Numbered from the stretch's first letter, positions 1 through 5,610 are shown. The stretch: 7,761 nucleotides of DNA from CAYRZF01 sp964428805 (GCA_964428805.1 CAYRZF010000094.1:1-7761), one strand, 5' to 3'. Made by a program: numbers and translations. The notes: generated by a model not told the origin, from the sequence alone.

Positions 1-2
1 GA

Positions 3-104
3 GCCGACGACAGTCCGGAGGCCGCCGCGTGGTTCCTGCAGTTCTACCGGGTCACGACTTTCACGATTCTCGGCATGAGGAAGTCACTCATCGAGCTTGG
101 GTAG
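3..104 (+). CDS. C-terminal end of an unidentified protein (partial at window edge)
   Basis: A + strand frame open from the left edge encodes 33 residues and ends with TAG at 102-104. The residues include AAWFLQFYRVTTFTILGMRK and finish in SLIELG. The aromatic-rich, protein-like composition suggests a real C-terminus rather than a chance frame, but I do not recognise the family, and most of the gene would lie to the left of the window. It is followed by a short inverted repeat and a cluster of direct repeats, so it may sit at the edge of a rearranged region. The reading is weak because it is short and open at one end. Confidence 0.3.
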   Translation, partial: ADDSPEAAAWFLQFYRVTTFTILGMRKSLIELG

Positions 105-131
105 TGACGGTGTAAAGAGGCACGCCCGTCA
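105..131. repeat. Short inverted repeat after the left-edge ORF
   Basis: TGACGG at 105-110 and CCGTCA at 126-131 are perfect complements with a 15-base loop, directly after the stop codon of the left-edge reading frame. There is no T-run, so it is not a standard intrinsic terminator. It could be a weak terminator or a protein-binding site. Confidence 0.3.
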
Positions 132-146
132 GTTCAGGTAATGCAC

Positions 147-204
147 TGTGCCCAATTTGTGCCCAACGGGAGCGCATTCAGGCTCATTCCAGCGCACTCC
201 AGCA
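147..204. repeat. Cluster of short direct repeats, possible recombinase or regulator arm sites
   Basis: TGTGCCCAA occurs at 147-155 and again at 158-166, an 11-base period. It is followed without a break by degenerate 10-base units in register: AGCGCATTCA (171-180), GGCTCATTCC (181-190), AGCGCACTCC (191-200) and the start of another at 201. Roughly one-helical-turn spacing is typical of arrayed protein-binding sites. Such arrays occur beside the attachment sites of tyrosine recombinases and in front of phage operons. The function here is inferred only from the spacing and from the phage-type genes next to it. Confidence 0.4.
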
Positions 205-209
205 CAAGG

Positions 210-521
210 TCATGCGGCGGGCGCGGGGGCAGGCGCCTCGATTATGCGTTCCTGTGCCCTCAGCACTTGCGCCGCAGTCTCGACAGCCTCGGTCCAGCCG
301 GGGCCGCCGTAGGTTTCCAGGAGAGTGTGTTTGTACGCCTTGGGCAGCCTCGACCAGTGCTCGGGGCAAAAGAGCAGGCCCTCCGGCTCCGCGGCCAGGG
401 TCACCAGGCACAACTCCACCCGGCACGTATGGGTGGCGTACCCCATGTCAAACATCTTCTTGAGTTCGGCGGCTTCTATCTGCTCGGTCTCAGCGGTCAC
501 AGGCTCATCCATGGTGTTCAT
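210..521 (-). CDS. Small phage-type protein with a putative Cys/His zinc-binding motif
   Basis: 103 residues, from an ATG at 519-521 to TGA at 210-212. The centre carries a likely metal site, C33-x4-C38-x13-C52-x2-H55, with the segment FCPEHWSRLPKAYKHTLLETY. This strongly resembles small phage and mobile-element proteins in which a C-x2-HW stretch is followed by a basic 'LPK' helix. The N-terminus is acidic and the tail is alanine/proline-rich (PAPAPAA). It is the third gene of a tight minus-strand run after the rtcB remnant and the 52-residue ORF, and it starts about 18 bases after the latter stops. No clear Shine-Dalgarno sequence is visible, so translational coupling is possible. A second ATG three codons in (510-512) is an alternative start. 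The biochemical role is unknown; DNA or RNA binding is a guess from the fold type. Confidence 0.7.
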   Translation of the reverse strand: MNTMDEPVTAETEQIEAAELKKMFDMGYATHTCRVELCLVTLAAEPEGLLFCPEHWSRLPKAYKHTLLETYGGPGWTEAVETAAQVLRAQERIIEAPAPAPAA

Positions 522-539
522 GGTAGCACACTCGGCGGC

Positions 540-698
540 TCACTTCTTTTTCCGCTGATGGGATCGGGCGTCCTGGACCTCGATCTTCGGGGAGATCAGA
601 ACAATGTTAACTGACATCAGATCGGCCGACATGATCTGCATATAGTCGGCCGTCCCGTCCGCTGTCCTACTGATTGTCACGTTCAGCGGTTGGTTCAT
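540..698 (-). CDS. 52-residue phage-type protein of unknown function
   Basis: A short minus-strand gene from ATG at 696-698 to TGA at 540-542. The residues include NVTISRTADGTADYMQIMSA, then a V-N-I-V-L-I strand and a basic C-terminus ending in RKKK. The pattern of TADGT..DY.QIMS followed by a hydrophobic strand resembles small hypothetical proteins carried by phages and integrated elements, but I know no function. An AAGG-type ribosome site lies about 8 bases upstream. The ATG is only two bases after the stop codon of the rtcB remnant (701-703), and the next gene begins about 18 bases after this stop, so the three look like one transcript. The spacing, ribosome site and composition support a real gene despite its length. 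Confidence 0.6.
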   Translation of the reverse strand: MNQPLNVTISRTADGTADYMQIMSADLMSVNIVLISPKIEVQDARSHQRKKK

Positions 699-700
699 TC

Positions 701-906
<206 letters not shown>

Positions 907-910
<4 letters not shown>

Positions 911-1092
911 AGGAGCGCGAGGAGTTCGTTCGCCTCTTCACGTCGATCCTGAAGCACTAGTACTTCGGCAAGATCGAAAACTACTCCGGGCAGCCAATGC
1001 TGTACATCGGTGAGATGATCGACGGCGACCACGCCACGGTCCGCTCTAAGGTCATCATCGGCCGGAACGACGAGGTTTCCATTGACTTTTTA
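907..1092 (+). pseudogene. mlaC: MlaC/Ttg2D-family phospholipid-transport protein, internal fragment with a stop
   Basis: The + strand frame reads EREEFVRLFTSILKH, a TAG at 958-960, then YFGKIENYSGQPMLYIGEMI and DGDHATVRSKVIIGRNDEVSIDF. This matches the middle of the MlaC/Ttg2D family, periplasmic proteins that shuttle phospholipid between the outer-membrane and inner-membrane Mla complexes; the hallmarks are EFVRLF....Y...IE.YSG, then Y.GE..DGD.ATVR.K and a V.IDY-like strand. The family is usually about 200 residues. Here the signal peptide and N-terminal part are missing, a stop interrupts the frame where a small residue is usual, and similarity ends after IDF (about 1092). It is therefore a dead fragment. 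Its left end coincides with the rtcB breakpoint. Confidence 0.75.
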
Positions 1093-1300
1093 ACGAGCAG
1101 ATGCTCTTCCGCTCAGTCCTTCCTTAGGGTTTCTCTCCGCGGCCGGGATACCGCGTCCGAGGTTCCGCGTTCTAAAAACAGGTGATTTGGAAACGCCTCG
1201 CAACTTCCCCCGCTAGTTCTTGTCGTTGGGGACGCGAAGGGAGGTCACGATGCCGGTGCCCAAATAGTGACTATCCGGTGGCCATGGAGTGTCTATTGTC
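1093..1300. other. Stretch with no recognisable gene
   Basis: Between the mlaC fragment and the repeats before the tRNA-Val fragment I see no convincing coding region on either strand; open frames here lack protein-like composition. A good ribosome-site-like GGGAGG precedes an ATG near 1250, but only five codons follow before a TAG. This looks like non-coding debris. Confidence 0.4.
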
Positions 1301-1301
1301 G

Positions 1302-1385
1302 GTGTCACTCAGTGCAACTGGCGCTTACCATGCTGAATTTGTAAACTCGTATCGCATCTCATTGTTTGTCACTCATTGTCACTTG
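1302..1385. repeat. Three copies of a 10-bp repeat beside the tRNA-Val fragment
   Basis: TTGTCACTCA (1366-1375) is followed immediately by TTGTCACTTG (1376-1385), and a third copy, GTGTCACTCA, lies at 1302-1311. A tandem pair with one-helical-turn spacing plus an outlying copy, all within about 110 bases of a tRNA 3'-fragment, is the layout expected for arm-type integrase or excisionase sites next to an attachment core. The second unit also contains the -35 box of a putative promoter, so operator function is an alternative. Confidence 0.5.
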
Positions 1386-1404
1386 GTGCGATTTGCGCTA
1401 ATAT
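1376..1404 (+). promoter_or_regulatory. Putative promoter ahead of the tRNA-Val fragment and aminotransferase
   Basis: TTGTCA (1376-1381), a 17-base spacer and TAATAT (1399-1404) give a good match to a housekeeping bacterial promoter. Transcription would start near 1411, read through the tRNA-Val 3'-fragment and continue into the aminotransferase, whose ribosome site is at 1503. No other promoter is evident in the 50 bases between the tRNA fragment and the gene. The -35 box lies inside the second 10-bp tandem repeat, which hints at competition between a DNA-binding protein and RNA polymerase. Confidence 0.5.
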
Positions 1405-1413
1405 CCGCGGGTG

Positions 1414-1462
1414 AGCCCTTACAAGGCTGAGGTCAGAGGTTCGATCCCTCTTCCGCCCACCA
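1414..1462 (+). pseudogene. tRNA-Val(UAC) 3' fragment, probable attachment-site scar
   Basis: The sequence folds as the 3' part of a tRNA. The anticodon stem is AGCC/GGCT with loop CTTACAA, giving anticodon TAC at 1420-1422. The variable loop is AGGTC, the T arm is AGAGG-TTCGATC-CCTCT, the acceptor 3' strand is TCCGCCC, then A and an encoded CCA (1460-1462). The outermost anticodon-stem pair is already broken (G1413 against G1429). Upstream there is no D arm and no GGGCGGA acceptor 5' strand. Retention from the anticodon stem to the 3' end is what tyrosine recombinases leave at the far end of an element integrated in a tRNA gene. The intact copy would then lie to the left, outside the window. 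Internal deletion of a tRNA gene is the alternative. Confidence 0.75.
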
Positions 1463-1514
1463 CCCATCCTCCGGCGATCACCCGCCGCATCGTTCTGCGT
1501 TTGGGGAGGTGTTG

Positions 1515-2819
1515 ATGAGAGAGCCGAGGCCCACGCTTCCCGAGGAGGCGCGTTTGCTCGAGAAGGCAGCCCGCTGTCTCCCCGGCGGCACCCTCGGGAC
1601 CTACCGCTTGCCGGGCGAGCCTGCTTTTGTTGTCAAACGAGCCCAGGGCTCGAGGCTCTGGGACGTGAGCGGGCGGGAGTACATCGACTACCTCCTGGGT
1701 TCGGGACCGATGATTCTGGGGCACGCTCACCCCGCGGTCGTCGCCGCCGTCTCCGAGCAACTCTCCAAGGGCACCACCTACTTCCTCCTGAACGAACCCG
1801 TCATTCTCCTGGCCGAGGAGCTCTGCCGGGCGATCCCCTGCTGTGAGCAGGTGCGCTTCACCTCCACCGGCTCGGAGGCAACCTTCTTCGCCCTCAGGCT
1901 GGCCCGGGCTCACCGAAAGCGGGACAAGATTCTCAAGTTCGAGGGGGGGTTCCACGGAAGCCACGATTACGCCCTGATGAGCTTCACGCCGAGGTCGCCG
2001 AAGGCGTTCCCCGCGGCAATGCCGGACTCGGCGGGAATCCCCCACGTCCTCGAGGGCGAGGTCTTGATCGCTCCGTTCAACGATCTGCCAACCACCGAGG
2101 CGCTCCTCGCGGTCTATGCCGATCAGCTCGCCGCGGTGATCGTCGAGCCGTTCCAGCGCGTCATCCCGCCGCAGAAGGGGTTTCTCCAGGGGCTCCGGAC
2201 GCTGACCGCGCGCTACGAAATCCCGCTGGTCTTCGATGAGGTGGTCACGGGCTTCCGCTTCGCCTACGGGGGCGCCCAGGAGTATTACGGGGTCGTCCCC
2301 GACCTGGCGGCCTTCGGGAAGATCATCGGGGGAGGGTTCCCGCTCGCGGCGGTCTGCGGCCGCGAGGCGATCATGCGGTGCCTGGACCAGAGCCTGGAGG
2401 GGACGCCAGACTACGTCGCCCAGACGGGAACCCTCAACGGGAACCCGGTGGCCGCGGTGGCGGGGCTGGCGACGCTAGGCGAGCTGAGGAAGCCCGGCGC
2501 TTACGCGCGTCTCCACCGGACGGGCGCGGCGCTCAGGGACGGGCTCGCGGATCTCGTCAGGCGCTTGGGGCTCCCCGGACAGGTGGTGGGCGAGGCCCCC
2601 CTCTTCGACGTCTTCTTCACCGACCAGCCGATCACCGACTACCGCTCGACCCTCACCAGCGACCGGGCGTTCCTCAAAGCCTTCAACCACGAGTGTCTCA
2701 AGCGGGGCATCCTCAAAGGCTCCCAGAAGTTCTACGTCTCCCTCGCCCACACGGAGGCCGACGTGGAGCGCAGCCTGGAGGCTCTCGCCGGAGCGCTGGG
2801 AGCCCTCCCGCGGCAGTAG
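1515..2819 (+). CDS. Class III PLP aminotransferase, glutamate-1-semialdehyde aminomutase-like
   Basis: A cytosolic PLP enzyme of aminotransferase class III (fold type I), 434 residues from ATG 1515. I prefer this start because GGGGAGG at 1503-1509 is five bases before it; a GTG at 1509 would sit inside that ribosome site. Numbering from 1509 (two more than from 1515), visible features are the phosphate-binding STGSEATF (119-126), FDEVVTGFR with the pyridine-N aspartate D243, the Schiff-base lysine K271 in FGKIIGGGFPLAA, and GTLNGNPVAAVAGLATL. These match the glutamate-1-semialdehyde 2,1-aminomutase branch in order and length. The gene is alone, with no haem genes beside it, and it differs from HemL at several motif positions (for example GTLNGNP where GTFSGNP is usual). 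Its substrate could therefore be another amino or keto acid, and I do not assign hemL. It follows the tRNA-Val fragment by about 50 bases. Confidence 0.88.
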   Translation: MREPRPTLPEEARLLEKAARCLPGGTLGTYRLPGEPAFVVKRAQGSRLWDVSGREYIDYLLGSGPMILGHAHPAVVAAVSEQLSKGTTYFLLNEPVILLAEELCRAIPCCEQVRFTSTGSEATFFALRLARAHRKRDKILKFEGGFHGSHDYALMSFTPRSPKAFPAAMPDSAGIPHVLEGEVLIAPFNDLPTTEALLAVYADQLAAVIVEPFQRVIPPQKGFLQGLRTLTARYEIPLVFDEVVTGFRFAYGGAQEYYGVVPDLAAFGKIIGGGFPLAAVCGREAIMRCLDQSLEGTPDYVAQTGTLNGNPVAAVAGLATLGELRKPGAYARLHRTGAALRDGLADLVRRLGLPGQVVGEAPLFDVFFTDQPITDYRSTLTSDRAFLKAFNHECLKRGILKGSQKFYVSLAHTEADVERSLEALAGALGALPRQ

Positions 2820-2857
2820 GCGCCGTCCAGTCGGGTCGCGCGTCCCCGTCCCGGTCG

Positions 2858-2950
2858 CTACTTGTGGGTCAGGATGGCGACGAGGTTTCCCGCGATGATA
2901 AATGCCAACGCCAGGAGAACCCCCAACAGGCCCCCTAACAGGCCCCGCAT
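2858..2950 (-). CDS. 30-residue single-span membrane peptide
   Basis: A minus-strand ORF from ATG (2948-2950) to TAG (2858-2860). It is MRGLLGGLLG, then a hydrophobic run through FIIAGNLVAI, ending LTHK. Residues about 4-27 form one membrane helix with a GLLGGLLG glycine repeat, a positive N-terminus and a basic C-terminus. The GLLG duplication comes from a 12-bp tandem repeat (AACAGGCCCC at 2925 and 2937). AAGGGAG lies 8 bases before the start codon, and a near-perfect promoter lies about 40 bases upstream, so expression is very plausible. It is monocistronic and converges on the aminotransferase. Function is unknown: candidates are a type I toxin-like peptide or a small subunit of a membrane complex, but nothing in the neighbourhood decides. 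Confidence 0.6.
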   Translation of the reverse strand: MRGLLGGLLGVLLALAFIIAGNLVAILTHK

Positions 2951-2989
2951 GCGATCATCTCCCTTATCTTGTGATGAAAGCGCGAGGGG

Positions 2990-3018
2990 ACTTTATGCCC
3001 CTGCCGCGCGGCTGTCAA
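2990..3018 (-). promoter_or_regulatory. Consensus housekeeping promoter for the small membrane peptide
   Basis: Read on the minus strand: TTGACA (complement of 3013-3018), a 17-base spacer, then TAAAGT (complement of 2990-2995). The -35 box is a perfect consensus match and the -10 box is close. Transcription would begin near 2983 and give a leader of about 30 bases carrying the AAGGGAG ribosome site. No operator-like repeat is visible. Confidence 0.7.
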
Positions 3019-3216
3019 GGCGGTCCTTGTCCCTTTCAGTGCCTCCGGCGCCAGGAGCAAGCGTCGATAAAATAGGGAGTTACATCTTGCCCAGGCGAAG
3101 GGGAATTGATAATGGTGGTTGAAAATTGACCAGCGGAGGAGTCGGACGCGGCCCATGCTGCGAGAGGGGGCGCCCGCGCGAGCAGGCAGGCATCGGATTT
3201 ATGCGACTCCCCTCTG

Positions 3217-3262
3217 CAGGACTGAAAATCCTGGTGTCGGCGGTTCAATTCCGGCCCTGCCT
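3217..3262 (+). pseudogene. tRNA-Phe(GAA) 3' fragment, probable attachment-site scar
   Basis: The anticodon arm is CAGGA-CTGAAAA-TCCTG with anticodon GAA at 3224-3226. It is followed by variable loop GTGTC, T arm GGCGG-TTCAATT-CCGGC and acceptor 3' strand CCTGCCT (3256-3262). One T-stem pair is mismatched (G3240 against G3254) and no CCA follows. Upstream, AGGCAGG at 3184-3190 could pair with the acceptor strand, but the 26 bases between it and the anticodon stem form no D arm and are too many for a normal tRNA. I therefore call it a remnant. Like the tRNA-Val fragment, it starts at the anticodon stem and points the same way. Confidence 0.7.
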
Positions 3263-3349
3263 TTGGCGCCCCTCCGCTTCGAGGTCGTCCAGCAGGCGGG
3301 CAAACGCGGCGTCGGCGGAAGCGCCTGCTTCGTGTAACCGCCTATTGAC
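3245..3349 (-). pseudogene. Possible C-terminal remnant of an unidentified gene beside the tRNA-Phe fragment
   Basis: On the minus strand an open frame without a start codon reads FVNRRLHEAGASADAAFARL, then LDDLEAEGRQRQGRN and a TGA at 3245-3247. The alanine- and acid-rich amphipathic composition and GC-rich third positions look coding. A stop lies a few codons upstream, so only the end of a gene could survive. It runs into the tRNA-Phe fragment, as genes lying 3' of tRNA genes often do. I do not recognise the family, and chance is a real alternative. Confidence 0.25.
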
Positions 3350-3374
3350 AAAAGAAGGGTAAGGGGTTTAGTTT
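3345..3374 (+). promoter_or_regulatory. Probable promoter of the ThDP enzyme gene
   Basis: TTGACA at 3345-3350 is a perfect -35 box. TAGTTT at 3369-3374, after an 18-base spacer, is a weak -10 box. Transcription would begin around 3381 and give a leader of about 80 bases before the start codon. The gene has a strong ribosome site, AAGGGGAGG, at about 3449-3457. Confidence 0.45.
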
Positions 3375-3460
3375 TCCCCATCGTTCAACATCCGAAACGT
3401 AGAACATTGCCTGTAAGTAGTGAGATGCGGGACGACCCATTTTGAGACAAGGGGAGGACT

Positions 3461-5227
3461 ATGAGTTACGAGGCTGGGAGCCCAGGTCTGGAAAAGAATG
3501 TCGGAAATTTTGCCTTGATCGAGACCCTGCGGCAGTGGGGGGTCATCCACTATAGTGGAGTCAATGGTGGGGGGGTCGTGCATGTCTCGAAGTATTTGGT
3601 GCCCCTCACCGATCTCGACCAGGTGCACGATGGGATTCCCCGGATGTTAACGATGGGGGAATATGCGTCGGGGTTTATGCCCTTGGGCTATCACTTGGCC
3701 TCTGGCCGCATCGCCTGCTCGATCACAACGACCGGCGCAGCGACGAAGCTCGGGTCGAGCGGGATCACCGATGCAAAACTTCACAATATCCCCGCCCTAT
3801 TCCTCATCGCCCTGAACTCGACGGCGTCCATTGGGAAGGCCCCCTTACAGGATGTGTCGGAGTATGGCATGAATATTGTCCCGCAACTGCGGGCCGAATT
3901 AGGGGCCGGGTGCATTGTCCTTGACGACATTAACAAACTCGAGGACGAACTCCGAAAGGCACAACGGATACTCCAAGAATCGCGGCCGGTCGCCCTCCCC
4001 TTTTACCCCGACATCTTGTCGAAAGAGGTCGAGGTTCATGCCCCGAAGCTTGAGAGACCCCGGGACTTCAACCGCGAGGATGTCAACGAATTCCTCGAGA
4101 AATTTCCCGCCATGGCAAGGAATCGCCGGGTGATCATCTACGTCGGGGAGGAGGCGGCGTTCTACCCGGGTATTCAAGAGCTCACCGCGGAACTCTCGGT
4201 ACTCCTGAAAGCGCCCACCGTCTGGTCCATAAACGGCGCCAATGCCGTCTCCCCTAAGAACCCCTATAGCTATGGCTACATCATGTTCGGCGGCAATGAC
4301 AGGGCCATGGAACTGTGGCGAGGCTTGAATCAGGAGGATGTGCTCATCACCTTCGGCTTTTGCCCGGGAGAGTATTCCATCAATCTGGCGGTCCTGCCTG
4401 CAGGCTTCACGTGGCACTTCGCCGGTCTAAAAGAGGCCTATGGGCACAAAAACGGAGACTGTAAGCATCGTGTGGCCGGGGGGTACCAGCAGGTGCGCGG
4501 GGATATCGACTTAACCCTGAAGGAGATCATCCCCCGACTGAAGGCGATGGGTGTAGACAAGGACCGACCGAAGGTGGAGACCTACGACAACTTGAACTTC
4601 CGAAAAATTTGGCGGGATGTCCACCAGGACTGTGTGGACCTCGTCGCCTTCTACGAGGAGTTGCCCAAATACTGGCAGCCGAATAGTATTGGGTTCGACG
4701 ACGTCTGTGTTTCCTATAAAGACCGACAGTATGTCACCCAGCGCCCCCACCCGTATATCAAATTCTGGTCCATGCATCACGGCTCGGCGATGGGCGGGGC
4801 GTTCGGGCTCGGGGTCGGCGCAAAGCTAGCCGACCCGAATCTCCACACCTTTATCTTCTCAGGGGATGGTTGCTGGCGGCTCTTTGGTGGTTGCTTGGCC
4901 GATGCCGCGAACTTCGACCTCAGGCTCTTTATCATCAACAACGGCACCTACGCCATTGTGGATAAAGGGTTGGAAATCATCATCCCTACCGTTGAGAAGC
5001 CGCGGTATCATTCGAAATTGCCCAGCATCGACTTTGTGGCGGCGGCCAAGGCCCATGGATGGGAGGGCTTCTACCTCAAGCCCGACCTCAGCAACCTGAA
5101 GGAGATCATGGACGCCTGCTATACTCCTGCGCACAAGTCCATCCTGGTCGACGTACCTGTAGATGCCGAGCAAGTGGTCGGCTTGAACGCGCGACTGCTG
5201 AACTTGACAACCCAAGCCTACTTGTAA
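3461..5227 (+). CDS. Thiamine-diphosphate-dependent enzyme, specificity unknown
   Basis: 588 residues, about the usual length for the pyruvate-oxidase/acetolactate-synthase/decarboxylase superfamily. The start is ATG 3461 behind AAGGGGAGG. Three domains can be followed: an N-terminal PYR domain (to about 180) with the probable cofactor-activating glutamate E67 in MGEYASGFMPLGYHLASGR; a middle domain (about 220-370) beginning at RRVIIYVGEEAAFYPG; and a C-terminal PP domain with the ThDP/Mg motif S467-G-D-G470 ... I492-N-N494. The N-terminal substrate-side motif GVNGGGVVHV differs from the VPG-type motif of acetolactate synthases, and the linker VSYKDRQYVTQRPHPYIKFW is unfamiliar. The reaction is therefore left open: decarboxylation or carboligation of a 2-keto acid. 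No partner subunit is adjacent. Sampled lines give about 57-60% GC against 63-73% in the neighbouring genes, suggesting a different origin. Confidence 0.85.
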   Translation: MSYEAGSPGLEKNVGNFALIETLRQWGVIHYSGVNGGGVVHVSKYLVPLTDLDQVHDGIPRMLTMGEYASGFMPLGYHLASGRIACSITTTGAATKLGSSGITDAKLHNIPALFLIALNSTASIGKAPLQDVSEYGMNIVPQLRAELGAGCIVLDDINKLEDELRKAQRILQESRPVALPFYPDILSKEVEVHAPKLERPRDFNREDVNEFLEKFPAMARNRRVIIYVGEEAAFYPGIQELTAELSVLLKAPTVWSINGANAVSPKNPYSYGYIMFGGNDRAMELWRGLNQEDVLITFGFCPGEYSINLAVLPAGFTWHFAGLKEAYGHKNGDCKHRVAGGYQQVRGDIDLTLKEIIPRLKAMGVDKDRPKVETYDNLNFRKIWRDVHQDCVDLVAFYEELPKYWQPNSIGFDDVCVSYKDRQYVTQRPHPYIKFWSMHHGSAMGGAFGLGVGAKLADPNLHTFIFSGDGCWRLFGGCLADAANFDLRLFIINNGTYAIVDKGLEIIIPTVEKPRYHSKLPSIDFVAAAKAHGWEGFYLKPDLSNLKEIMDACYTPAHKSILVDVPVDAEQVVGLNARLLNLTTQAYL

Positions 5228-5234
5228 CTGGCGA

Positions 5235-5450
5235 CCGGATGGCGCGATCGATCTCTCGGACGGCACCGTGAACATCGCCGTGGTGCCAGTGAGGACGGCA
5301 GCACAGCAGCCGGGTATCCACCTTGAGGCAGCTGGGGCCCGCGAGGTAGGTCGCACAGTCGAGCCCTATCAGGTTAAATTCCAAGGGCCCGAAGGCATTA
5401 TGGTTGAGATTGGGAACTGGTTAGGCGCAGAGCCTATTGGACCGGTGTGA
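5235..5450 (+). pseudogene. VOC (glyoxalase-fold) family protein, C-terminal remnant
   Basis: A + strand frame without a proper start reads PDGAIDLSDGTVNIAVVPV, then YQVKFQGPEGIMVEIGNWLG, ending at TGA 5448-5450. DG...SDG.VN.A..PV followed by Y.VKF.GP.GI.V.IG.W is characteristic of vicinal-oxygen-chelate metalloenzymes (glyoxalase/dioxygenase/bleomycin-resistance fold). The N-terminal module is absent, and the stretch between GIHLEAAGAREVGRT and YQVKF is shorter than usual, implying an internal deletion as well. Recognisable sequence starts eight bases after the ThDP gene's stop codon. A GTG at 5268 could start a 60-residue product, but no ribosome site is obvious. It is probably dead. Confidence 0.6.
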
Positions 5451-5460
5451 GCCAGGAGCG

Positions 5461-5560
5461 NNNNNNNNNNNNNNNNNNNNNNNNNNNNNNNNNNNNNNNN
5501 NNNNNNNNNNNNNNNNNNNNNNNNNNNNNNNNNNNNNNNNNNNNNNNNNNNNNNNNNNNN
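5461..5560. other. Run of 100 undetermined bases (assembly gap)
   Basis: Exactly 100 consecutive N, the usual placeholder for a scaffold gap of unknown size. Order and orientation of the flanks, the distance between them, and anything immediately upstream of the PEPCK gene, including its promoter, cannot be read. Confidence 0.98.
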
Positions 5561-5583
5561 GCGCCTGTCCGCTGACAGGGCGC
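5561..5583. repeat. GC-rich hairpin just after the gap
   Basis: GCGCCTGTC (5561-5569), loop CGCT, then GACAGGGCGC (5574-5583) form a stable stem with a single bulged G. It lies 27 bases before the PEPCK start codon. No T-run follows on the + strand. It may be the terminator of a gene hidden by the gap or a leader structure of the PEPCK mRNA. Confidence 0.4.
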
Positions 5584-5610
5584 GCAAGACGCTCTGAGCG
5601 AGGGGCACCG

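Noticed and set aside
141..614. 157-codon open frame on the + strand at the left.
   Set aside because: Antisense to the 103- and 52-residue minus-strand genes, which have family-like motifs and ribosome-site and spacing support.
1250..1267. ATG with a GGGAGG ribosome site and codons reading MPVPK then TAG, similar to the first residues of ribosomal protein L32 (rpmF).
   Set aside because: Five residues are too few to support homology, and nothing L32-like follows.
1182..1430. 82-codon + strand frame running into the tRNA-Val fragment.
   Set aside because: Low-complexity composition with many Ser, Cys and Arg; it overlaps repeats, a promoter and tRNA sequence, and has no ribosome site.
1419..2045. 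208-codon open frame on the minus strand over the aminotransferase start.
   Set aside because: Its GIEPLTSAL-like C-terminus is the complement of the tRNA fragment, and the rest is antisense to a clear class III aminotransferase.
3184..3262. Complete tRNA-Phe, using AGGCAGG at 3184-3190 as the acceptor 5' strand.
   Set aside because: The acceptor strands could pair, but the 26 bases before the anticodon stem form no D arm and are too long; the T stem has a mismatch and there is no CCA. Called a remnant instead.
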